Shown here in pieces: positions 23,526 to 29,972 of a stretch of DNA of 33,255 nucleotides. A model generated the notes under the pieces. The model ran no database searches. It was given only the letters and a program-made list of their open reading frames with translations, and had not been told where the DNA came from. The translations under genes were made by a program, and so were the position numbers. Numbering within the stretch: position 1 is the stretch's first letter; each line of letters opens with the position of its first letter. Source of the stretch: a virus; the IMG/VR virus record IMGVR_UViG_3300025141_000411, positions 1-33,255 of that record. One strand, given 5' to 3'.

Positions 23526-23759
23526 ATGGGAAGACCAGTACATGTTGAAGTTTCTTTAGATGAAGTCGGTGGGAATCCAAGCAGACTAATTAAGAAATTT
23601 ATTAAAAAAGTTAAAAAATCTAAGATACTAGATATTGTTAGAGAAAAAAGATACTACGAAAAACCTTCCGCAAAGCGCCGCAGGGATCGCATGAACAAAC
23701 GCAGAAACGCACAGAAATTTGAACGAGACCGCCAAAAAAGATTGGACATCAAGTACTAG
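23526..23759 (+). CDS. rpsU: Ribosomal protein bS21 homologue
   Basis: 77 aa, very basic, from ATG 23526 with AAAGG upstream. The family core is clear: LIKKFIKKVKKSKILDIVREKRYYEKPSAKRRRD (residues 21-54), matching the bS21 pattern of a helix, then RR(E/K)xYYEKPxxxRRR, then a basic tail. E. coli bS21 is 71 aa and helps mRNA binding on the 30S subunit. Viral bS21 genes are known in pelagiphages and other aquatic phages, where they are thought to enter host ribosomes and favour phage mRNA. Its place among late head genes is notable. The N-terminal MGRPVHVEVSLDEVGGNP is slightly longer than usual. Confidence 0.85.
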   Translation: MGRPVHVEVSLDEVGGNPSRLIKKFIKKVKKSKILDIVREKRYYEKPSAKRRRDRMNKRRNAQKFERDRQKRLDIKY

Positions 23760-23769
23760 GAGATAAATA

Positions 23770-24174
23770 ATGGCAGAATATTACAAATATGAAGTAGGAA
23801 TTGGGCATGCCCCTTCATACCAAGTTAGTGGTCACCCGTATCTAACCGGTTCGGCAACAGCTTTAACGGGAATTCAGGAAAAGGTAGTGTTTCCCAAGGT
23901 TGCAAAGTCCGTAACAGTACAAAATACAGGCGGCAACGATATGTTAGTTCATTTTACGGATGGTAACGAAGGTGAGACCATGAACGGAATCCACTATATT
24001 ACTTTGCCGGCCCTTGCTGCTGGCAGAGATTTGAGCCGAATGACGTTTAATGTAAAGTGTACAGAGATATATGTAACCCCCCAAGGCAACACTTCTTATG
24101 AAGTTTATGCAGAGTTGACGGGGATTAATACTGACATGATGTATAACCTCACTGGTTCCGGATTAACGGATTAG
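23770..24174 (+). CDS. Putative virion protein, possibly capsid decoration
   Basis: 134 aa from ATG 23770 with AGGAGA upstream. The sequence is beta-rich without membrane or enzyme motifs: YYKYEVGIGHAPSYQVSGHPYLTGS, KVAKSVTVQNTGGNDMLVHFTDG, HYITLPALAAGRDLSRMTFNVKCTEIYVTPQGN. The phrase VGIGHAPSYQVSG and a single compact sandwich-like domain resemble small structural proteins of marine phages, as I recall. It sits between bS21 and the scaffold, so a head component is likely, but I cannot name a T4 counterpart. Confidence 0.65.
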   Translation: MAEYYKYEVGIGHAPSYQVSGHPYLTGSATALTGIQEKVVFPKVAKSVTVQNTGGNDMLVHFTDGNEGETMNGIHYITLPALAAGRDLSRMTFNVKCTEIYVTPQGNTSYEVYAELTGINTDMMYNLTGSGLTD

Positions 24175-24188
24175 TGGGTGTAAAAAAG

Positions 24189-24236
24189 GAATTTACTAAA
24201 TAATATAACTACTTATTTATGATATATAGAATTTAC
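24189..24236 (+). promoter_or_regulatory. Inverted repeat upstream of the scaffold gene
   Basis: TAAATAA (24197-24203) and TTATTTA (24213-24219) form a perfect 7-bp inverted repeat with a 9-base loop, flanked by two copies of GAATTTAC (24189-24196 and 24229-24236). The 76-base gap 24175-24250 is AT-rich and is a plausible site for a late promoter of the scaffold-capsid block. Confidence 0.35.
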
Positions 24237-24250
24237 CGAGGAGGAGATCT

Positions 24251-25228
24251 ATGTCTTCTATGTTAGAACAAGCTGTTATTGACGCCGAAGCATTGCGTGA
24301 AGTAGCTATTAAAAATGCGGAAGCCGCAGTGATTGAAAAATATTCACAAGAGATTAAAGGCGCGATTGAACAGCTCCTAGAGCAAGACGAAATGATAGAT
24401 CCTATTATAGACGACATGCCGCTCGCCGCTACAGAAGGCGAACCGGCATGCCCTTGCCCGGATGAAGATACTGTTTATAGAATTGATTTTCCTGAGCTAG
24501 CCAAACAGGCCGAGGTCGAAGCAGGCGCCGAAGAATCTCACGAAGATGCCGCACTCGATGTTGTTGGCGAGCCAGGGGAAGAAGAAGATATCCCTATGGG
24601 CTTAGAAGAGGGCCAGGATAATATCGAACTAAATCTAGAAGATCTAGACCTCGAAGGCCTCTTGGAAGACCTAACCGTGGAGACGCAGCCTACTAAGAGT
24701 GGCTGGGCCGGCACTCCAGCTTCTGCTGTAGCGGAGCAGGAAGAGCAAGCTTTGGCCATGGCCGAAGACGACTCGGTAAAGGAAGAGCAGGAAGCTCTAA
24801 GGCAAGCAGCCTCTAAACTAGAAGAAGGTAACAAGAAGCTAAAGAAGAAGCTACATGTTCAAAACAAGAAAGTTGAAAAACTAGAAGAAACTGTAGACAA
24901 GCTTGTTACTACTTTAAACGAAACAAATATATCGAACGCAAAATTACTATACACAAACAAGGCTTTGACTAGCGACTCCTTGAATGAGCGGCAAAAAAAT
25001 AAAATTGCCGAAGCACTGTCAAAAGCTGAAACTGTTGAAGAGGCAAAAGTAATGTACGAAGCACTTCAAGGCGCAGTGGGCAGCCCTTCTAAAAAGCAGC
25101 CAACAGAATCACTGAGTGAAGCTGTAAATAAGACTTCTTCAACGTTGTTACTTTCCAGAAATAAAACTGGAGAGGATAAAGCTGGTCAGAAACCTGATCG
25201 GTGGAAAATTTTAGCAGGAATTAAATAA
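24251..25228 (+). CDS. Prohead scaffold (core) protein, T4 gp22-like
   Basis: 325 aa from ATG 24251 with GAGGAGG upstream. It is very acidic in the first 185 residues and then has a coiled coil (KEEQEALRQAASKLEEGNKKLKKKLHVQNKKVEKLEETVDKL). The conserved end of gp22-type scaffolds is visible as NAKLLYTNKALTSDSLNERQKNKIAEALSKAETVEEAKVMYEAL. It lies directly upstream of the major capsid gene, as gene 22 does in T4. It builds the inner core on which the capsid assembles and is later degraded by the protease. A CPC motif near residue 68 (ACPCPDED) is unusual. Ends with DRWKILAGIK. Confidence 0.85.
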   Translation: MSSMLEQAVIDAEALREVAIKNAEAAVIEKYSQEIKGAIEQLLEQDEMIDPIIDDMPLAATEGEPACPCPDEDTVYRIDFPELAKQAEVEAGAEESHEDAALDVVGEPGEEEDIPMGLEEGQDNIELNLEDLDLEGLLEDLTVETQPTKSGWAGTPASAVAEQEEQALAMAEDDSVKEEQEALRQAASKLEEGNKKLKKKLHVQNKKVEKLEETVDKLVTTLNETNISNAKLLYTNKALTSDSLNERQKNKIAEALSKAETVEEAKVMYEALQGAVGSPSKKQPTESLSEAVNKTSSTLLLSRNKTGEDKAGQKPDRWKILAGIK

Positions 25229-25278
25229 ACTGCGAATAAAACAAAGTTGAAAAAAATTTATTATGGAGGATTTTTAAA

Positions 25279-27123
25279 ATGTCTGTATTAGACAAACTTA
25301 CTGAAGGTATCGTTCATCGTGACGTTCAGAAGGAAGGCGCTGCTCTACTTGATAAGTGGGAGAGAACTGGACTTCTTGAGGGTTTAGATAACGATAACAA
25401 GAAAAATGGCATGGCCCGCCTTTTAGAGAATCAGGCCGCGCAGCTTCTTAAGGAAGCTTCATCTATGGCTGCTGGCGACGTCGAGGGCTTCGCTTCTGTA
25501 GCTTTCCCGATTGTCCGTCGTGTATTCGGTGGCCTTATCGCGAATGACCTTGTGTCGGTTCAGCCAATGAGCTTACCGTCTGGTCTCATCTTCTTCATGG
25601 ACTTCCAGTTCAATGGAGCCCGCCTAGGCGACGCTGCTAACGATTCACTGTATGGTGGTGGAGTTGTTGGTTCGGCGCTAACCGGTGGTGTTAGCCTCAC
25701 TGGTGATAATGCCGAGAAGAGCTTCTACGCTCTTAACAACGGTCACTCTTCACCAACAGGCTCGGCCACTTTCGCACTTACTATAATCGCTTCTGGCGTT
25801 GTTGGTAATGGCGAGAATGACGACGTAGCAGCTTCTGTTACAGCCGCAACCATTGGTAATAGCACCGTGGCAACAAGCTTGAGCAAGCTTGTCCGCTTTG
25901 ATGCTGACGTCTCAGGCTCTGGTGTTGTCGTTTGCGCTGTAACCGGTGCAAATAACCTTGACGATGGTACTGGTCGTGTAGACTTGCTTAACCGCAACAA
26001 CCTAATTGCCCTAAGCCCGTCGACTTCTGCCGGCGCCGCTGATGGAGCTAGCTCGGTTTCTCTTGATACCGACAAGGGTCGTATGGTTCGCCGTCTAACC
26101 GCTATGGTTGGTGGTGAGGAGGGCAACTCAGACGCTGCAGTCAACGCTTTGACTACAACTGCTGCTAGCACTTCTTATGTTCTCGTCTTCGAGTGTACAG
26201 GTTCATCCGGTACCGCAGAGGATGTCGAGGATCTTAAGACTCACCTAACGTCCAAGCGTCTCACCGTTAGCTTCCCTCTGGAAGATAACTTCGATGCCTC
26301 GAACGCTCTAGGTTCCGTAATCGGTGCTACACCGTGGGGACTTGAGGGTGAAGAGAGCATTCCCGAGATCGACATCAAGGTTGACAGTATCGCCGTCACA
26401 GCGATCACTAAGAAGCTCAAGGCTAAGTGGACGCCAGAGCTTGGTCAGGACCTCAATGCTTATCACAACCTCGACGCCGAGGTTGAGCTAACGAGCATTC
26501 TTTCGGAGCAAATTGCTCTAGAGATTGATCGCGAGATCCTTAATGACCTAGTTCGTGGAGCCGCTGGTGAGACCTATCACTGGTCACGCCGCCCGGGCCG
26601 ATTCTTGAATCGTGACACTGGTGATGCGCTAACTGTAGGTGCAGCAATTGCTGGTCCAGACTTCACGGGTAACGTATCCGAGTGGTACGAGACTCTTGCA
26701 GAGACCATCAACGACGTGTCAGCGAATATCCACAGAAAGACTCTTCGTGGCGGAGCTAACTTCGTAGTAGTTTCCCCGGAGGTCGCGAACATTCTTGAGT
26801 TCACTGCTGGATTCCGCGCAAGCGTTACTGCTGACCAGGACAGCGGCACCGTAGGTGCTGTTAAGGTTGGTAGCCTTAGCAAGAAGTGGGATGTCTATGT
26901 TGACCCCTACTTCCCGCGCAACGTGGTATTAGTAGGCCGTAAGGGTGGTAGCTTCCTCGAAAGTGGCTACGTATACGCTCCTTATGTCCCGCTACAGGTC
27001 ACACCCACCATCTTTGGTACGGAAGACTTCGTACCACGTAAGGGCGTCATGACGCGCTATGCGAAGAAGATGGTTCGACCTGATATGTATGGCTTAGTTA
27101 TTGTACAAGATCTTCTTGGATAA
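25279..27123 (+). CDS. Major capsid protein precursor, T4 gp23-like
   Basis: 614 aa from ATG 25279 with GGAGG ten bases upstream. Family hallmarks: FPIVRRVFGGLIANDLVSVQPMSLPSGLIFFMDFQF near residues 76-111, then KKLKAKWTPELGQDLNAYHNLDAEVELTSILSEQIALEIDREIL, YVYAPYVPLQVTPTIFG and MTRYAKKMVRPDMYGL at the end. LLKE59 before Ala60 fits the maturation site used by the prohead protease (T4 cuts after residue 65). Compared with T4 gp23 (521 aa) there is a Gly/Ala/Ser/Thr-rich insertion between about residues 112 and 330, likely a surface domain. Third positions are more C-rich than in neighbouring genes, as expected for a highly expressed gene. A terminator follows. Confidence 0.95.
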   Translation: MSVLDKLTEGIVHRDVQKEGAALLDKWERTGLLEGLDNDNKKNGMARLLENQAAQLLKEASSMAAGDVEGFASVAFPIVRRVFGGLIANDLVSVQPMSLPSGLIFFMDFQFNGARLGDAANDSLYGGGVVGSALTGGVSLTGDNAEKSFYALNNGHSSPTGSATFALTIIASGVVGNGENDDVAASVTAATIGNSTVATSLSKLVRFDADVSGSGVVVCAVTGANNLDDGTGRVDLLNRNNLIALSPSTSAGAADGASSVSLDTDKGRMVRRLTAMVGGEEGNSDAAVNALTTTAASTSYVLVFECTGSSGTAEDVEDLKTHLTSKRLTVSFPLEDNFDASNALGSVIGATPWGLEGEESIPEIDIKVDSIAVTAITKKLKAKWTPELGQDLNAYHNLDAEVELTSILSEQIALEIDREILNDLVRGAAGETYHWSRRPGRFLNRDTGDALTVGAAIAGPDFTGNVSEWYETLAETINDVSANIHRKTLRGGANFVVVSPEVANILEFTAGFRASVTADQDSGTVGAVKVGSLSKKWDVYVDPYFPRNVVLVGRKGGSFLESGYVYAPYVPLQVTPTIFGTEDFVPRKGVMTRYAKKMVRPDMYGLVIVQDLLG

Positions 27124-27147
27124 TATCTGATTAACCATAATCAATTA

Positions 27148-27182
27148 GAAGCCCCGCTCTAGAAATAGAGTGGGGTTTTCTA
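27148..27182 (+). terminator. Rho-independent terminator after the major capsid gene
   Basis: A 10-bp stem, CCCCGCTCTA (27152-27161) and TAGAGTGGGG (27166-27175), with one G-T pair closes a GAAA tetraloop, and TTTTCTATT follows. AGAA before the stem can pair with the TTTTCT after it, so the structure may work on both strands. It is the clearest terminator in the window and would let the capsid mRNA end separately from the neck and tail genes. Confidence 0.92.
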
Positions 27183-27220
27183 TTATTTGAAACTAATTAC
27201 GATTTAGGAGGATATTGTGA

Positions 27221-28501
27221 ATGGCATCACCCACTTTAACACCATCAAGCGAAGTCAGCAGCATAAGATTGCCTATAACCGGGACTCTTACGGAAGCTCA
27301 AGACTCAACAAATTATCCTCTCGGCCTATACGCTGACGATTCAAGCGATTTCTATGATGAAAACTTTGTGTCCGGCGCCCTAGACCAAGTATCTTTTACT
27401 TATAAAATGCTGGGTGGTGATGTTTTAGATGTTGAGCTAACAGAAGGTAATATATTCACGGCTTACGAATCCGCTGTATTAGAATATTCCTACTTAGTAA
27501 ACATACATCAGGGAAAGAATTCTCTGCCAAGTATACTTGGGCACACAACAGGAACATTCGATCACGACGGCTCTTTAAAGACCGGTGACTTATCATCTAG
27601 CTTAGATGGTGAGCATGTGGGATTAAAATATCCTAAATTTGATTACTCTAATGCAAGAAGAGTGTCCTTCCGTTCCTCCCACGAAGCAGGTTTAAATGGT
27701 TTAGAACCAGAATACTCTGCTTCTATAAACACAGTAGAGCAACAGCAAGATTATGATCTCCAGCAGTTGATTGCTAGTAGCTCCAACTATACTGGCCTAA
27801 TAAATAACAAGCGAATTGTAATTAAGAAAGTTTATTATAAGACACCTCATGCCATGTGGAGATTCTATGGATATTATGGTGGATTAAATACTGTCGGCAA
27901 CATGTCGACCTATGGAATGTACGCAGACGATTCAACGTTTGAGGTGATTCCCCCATGGCAAAACAAAGCTCAGGCCATGGCATATGAAGACGCAATTTAT
28001 ACTAGAAACTCACACTATTCTTTTGAGCTAAGAAACAATAAGTTAAGAATTTTTCCCGAACCTAACTCCGGCTCTCCAGATCAAATTTGGGTCAAGTTCA
28101 CTATTCCAGAAGAACCTTGGGATGAGAGTGACGATGATAGAAGTTCAAGAACTAAGGGAATTAACAACCTAAACACTGCACCGTTTGCTAATATTCCATT
28201 CGAGAATATTAATAGTATAGGAAAGCAGTGGATCCGAAGATTCTCTTTGGCAGTAGCAAAAGAGATGCTAGGACAAATTAGAGGAAAATTTGCTACCATA
28301 CCGATCCCCGGGGATTCAGTTACATTAAATGCTTCAGATTTGCTTAGTCAAGCTAAGGAGGAGCAAGAGAAGTTAAGAGAGGAACTGAAGACTGTGCTGG
28401 ACGAGTTAACATATAATAAGCTAGCTCAAACAGAATCAGAGATGGTCGAAGCTTCCAAAAAGACTCTTACAAGTATACCCCATGGCGTATATGTCGGGTA
28501 G
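27221..28501 (+). CDS. Neck protein, T4 gp13-like
   Basis: 426 aa from ATG 27221, preceded by AGGAGG. The C-terminal half has the features I associate with gp13: an IGKQWIRRFSLAVAKEMLGQIRGKFATIPIPGDSVTLNASDLL stretch, then a coiled coil (QAKEEQEKLREELKTVLDELT) and a final PHGVYVG. The N-terminal 330 residues contain beta-rich and Tyr-rich parts (PHAMWRFYGYYGGL) larger than in T4 gp13 (309 aa). gp13 and gp14 close the filled head and join it to the tail. The call rests on motif memory and on the order that follows: gp14-like, gp15-like, sheath, tube. Confidence 0.6.
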   Translation: MASPTLTPSSEVSSIRLPITGTLTEAQDSTNYPLGLYADDSSDFYDENFVSGALDQVSFTYKMLGGDVLDVELTEGNIFTAYESAVLEYSYLVNIHQGKNSLPSILGHTTGTFDHDGSLKTGDLSSSLDGEHVGLKYPKFDYSNARRVSFRSSHEAGLNGLEPEYSASINTVEQQQDYDLQQLIASSSNYTGLINNKRIVIKKVYYKTPHAMWRFYGYYGGLNTVGNMSTYGMYADDSTFEVIPPWQNKAQAMAYEDAIYTRNSHYSFELRNNKLRIFPEPNSGSPDQIWVKFTIPEEPWDESDDDRSSRTKGINNLNTAPFANIPFENINSIGKQWIRRFSLAVAKEMLGQIRGKFATIPIPGDSVTLNASDLLSQAKEEQEKLREELKTVLDELTYNKLAQTESEMVEASKKTLTSIPHGVYVG

Positions 28502-28511
28502 GGGGCTATAG

Positions 28512-29003
28512 ATGTCAGAGAAAGATAAATGGTCCAAACCAAGCTCCCCTCCGCCTCCTTTATTTTTAGGAGAGAAAGAAAGAGATCTTGTTAAGCAAGT
28601 TAACGATGAGCTTATAGAAAGAGTTATAGGCCAACAAGTTGTTTATTATCCCATAGATACTAAAACAACAGATTTCCACGATCTATACGGCGAGGCAATT
28701 AATAAAAACTTTCTCCCACCTGTAAGAGTATACGCTTTAATTGAGTGGGATGGATTAAAGACATCAACGGATCATTACGGAATTGATAAAGTAAACGAAA
28801 TTAATATTCACTTCCATCGTCGCAGGCTAACAGAAGATCAAGATCTTTTTGTCCGCGAAGGAGATTTTATAATGTATGGAAAGTTTTATTATGAAATTGT
28901 TTCTCTCAATGAAACGAAACAACTGTTTGGACAAATCGATCACAAGTTTGAAATTTCAGCGAAAGGAATAAGGTCAAGAGAGGGTTTATTCGATGCCTCG
29001 TAA
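28512..29003 (+). CDS. Head-to-tail connector, possibly gp14-like neck protein
   Basis: 163 aa from ATG 28512, with GGGGG upstream. It has a proline-rich start (SKPSSPPPPLFLGEKERDLVKQ), then VYYPIDTKTTDFHDLYGEAINKNFLPPVRVYALIEWDG and a beta-rich end (LFVREGDFIMYGKFYYEIVSLNETKQLFGQIDHKF). The DLYGEA...F.PP pattern occurs in neck or tail-completion proteins of T4-like phages, and the protein sits between the gp13-like and gp15-like genes. It is shorter than T4 gp14 (256 aa), so the exact match is uncertain. It overlaps the next gene by 11 bases. Confidence 0.5.
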   Translation: MSEKDKWSKPSSPPPPLFLGEKERDLVKQVNDELIERVIGQQVVYYPIDTKTTDFHDLYGEAINKNFLPPVRVYALIEWDGLKTSTDHYGIDKVNEINIHFHRRRLTEDQDLFVREGDFIMYGKFYYEIVSLNETKQLFGQIDHKFEISAKGIRSREGLFDAS

Positions 29004-29886
29004 CGATAGAGACTATTCTTACACAGATGTGGATGATCCTTCGATAATCAATGAAGAGATTTTTATGCCGTCTACGTTAGAAACAATTGATTATGCTGTG
29101 TACAACTGGCTAAACGATGACCTGAATATATTTGCGACTACGAACAAAGGATGGAAAAAAATTCCAATTGTTTGGGCTTCTCCGGAGAGAGCAAAGTTTC
29201 GCGACGACAAAGAGGTTAGAGATTCTACGGGAGCACTTATTTTTCCTGTAGTGTCAGTCGAGAGGGGAGCAATATCGAAAGAGCTTTCAAAGAGAACTAA
29301 AGTATACGCCCCAATTCAGAGAATGAAAGATATACAGGGCGGACAATTGGTTATATCCAGAGTGATCAATCAGGAAAAAACATCTAATTTCGCAACAGCC
29401 GACGCTTACAAAACAAAAAGAGCGGACGGTGACCCGGACAGGAATAGACCTCGTAATAATAAAAAAGTTGTGTATCAAACTAAATCAATTCCGATACCAA
29501 CATATTTAGAGATCAATTATAGTATCACCGTACAAACAGAGTACCAACAACAAATGAATGAAGCACTATCTTCTTTCATGGCTCACGAACGACCAGGCCC
29601 AGATAACTATTTTATGGTTCAACACGATGGATACAAGTATGAGGCGTTCATGGACACTTCATACGAGATGAACAATAATATTTCTAATTTAGAAGAAGAA
29701 GAAAGAAGATATCAAACAAAAATTAACATAAGAGTGATAGGATATATATTCTCACCAGATGAAAATGGCAACCGGCCAAGAATCACTACCAGAGAAAACG
29801 CCGTTGAGTTTAAAATATCTCGCGAGAGAGTTTTATTGGACGAGAAGCCAGAACATATTGGCAAAGACGGCTTTTATAAAGGATAA
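28993..29886 (+). CDS. Tail completion and sheath stabiliser protein, T4 gp15-like
   Basis: 297 aa from ATG 28993. Recognisable stretches are TLETIDYAVYNWLNDDLNIFATTNKGWKKIPIVWASPERAKF, ALIFPVVSVERGAISK, and YLEINYSITVQTEYQQQMNEALSSF, then FMVQHDGYKYEAFMDTSYEMNNNISNLEEEERRYQTKINIRVIGYIF. These agree with gp15-type tail terminators, which cap the tube and sheath and bind the neck (T4 gp15 is 272 aa). Placement immediately before the sheath gene agrees. No unusual features other than a polar Arg/Asp/Asn insertion near residue 140. Confidence 0.65.
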   Translation: MPRNDRDYSYTDVDDPSIINEEIFMPSTLETIDYAVYNWLNDDLNIFATTNKGWKKIPIVWASPERAKFRDDKEVRDSTGALIFPVVSVERGAISKELSKRTKVYAPIQRMKDIQGGQLVISRVINQEKTSNFATADAYKTKRADGDPDRNRPRNNKKVVYQTKSIPIPTYLEINYSITVQTEYQQQMNEALSSFMAHERPGPDNYFMVQHDGYKYEAFMDTSYEMNNNISNLEEEERRYQTKINIRVIGYIFSPDENGNRPRITTRENAVEFKISRERVLLDEKPEHIGKDGFYKG

Positions 29887-29923
29887 ATAGGATTTTCGCG
29901 AGAGCAATTACTATTTATAAGGT
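29882..29923 (+). promoter_or_regulatory. Inverted repeat and TATAA element upstream of the sheath gene
   Basis: ATAAATAG (29883-29890), which overlaps the preceding stop codon, and CTATTTAT (29911-29918) form a perfect 8-bp inverted repeat with a 20-base loop. GATAAATA (29882-29889) matches the T4 late promoter TATAAATA at seven of eight positions, and TATAAGGT (29916-29923) is shared with the leader of fibre 3. A late promoter for the sheath and tube genes is plausible here. Confidence 0.4.
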
Positions 29924-29927
29924 GAGT

Positions 29928-29972
29928 ATGTTTTATACATTAACTTTCGAAATTGGAAGGAGCAACAAATAA
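29928..29972 (+). CDS. Possible 14-codon leader ORF before the sheath gene
   Basis: ATG 29928 has AAGGTGAG just upstream and the frame MFYTLTFEIGRSNK ends in a TAA that overlaps the sheath ATG as TAATG. The sheath has its own GGAAGGAG ribosome site inside this ORF. The leader may couple translation of the sheath, or be a chance reading frame. Confidence 0.25.
   Translation: MFYTLTFEIGRSNK

Noticed and set aside
29912-29919. TATAAATA on the minus strand before the sheath gene
   Set aside because: No minus-strand gene exists in the window; the match arises from the inverted repeat already described.
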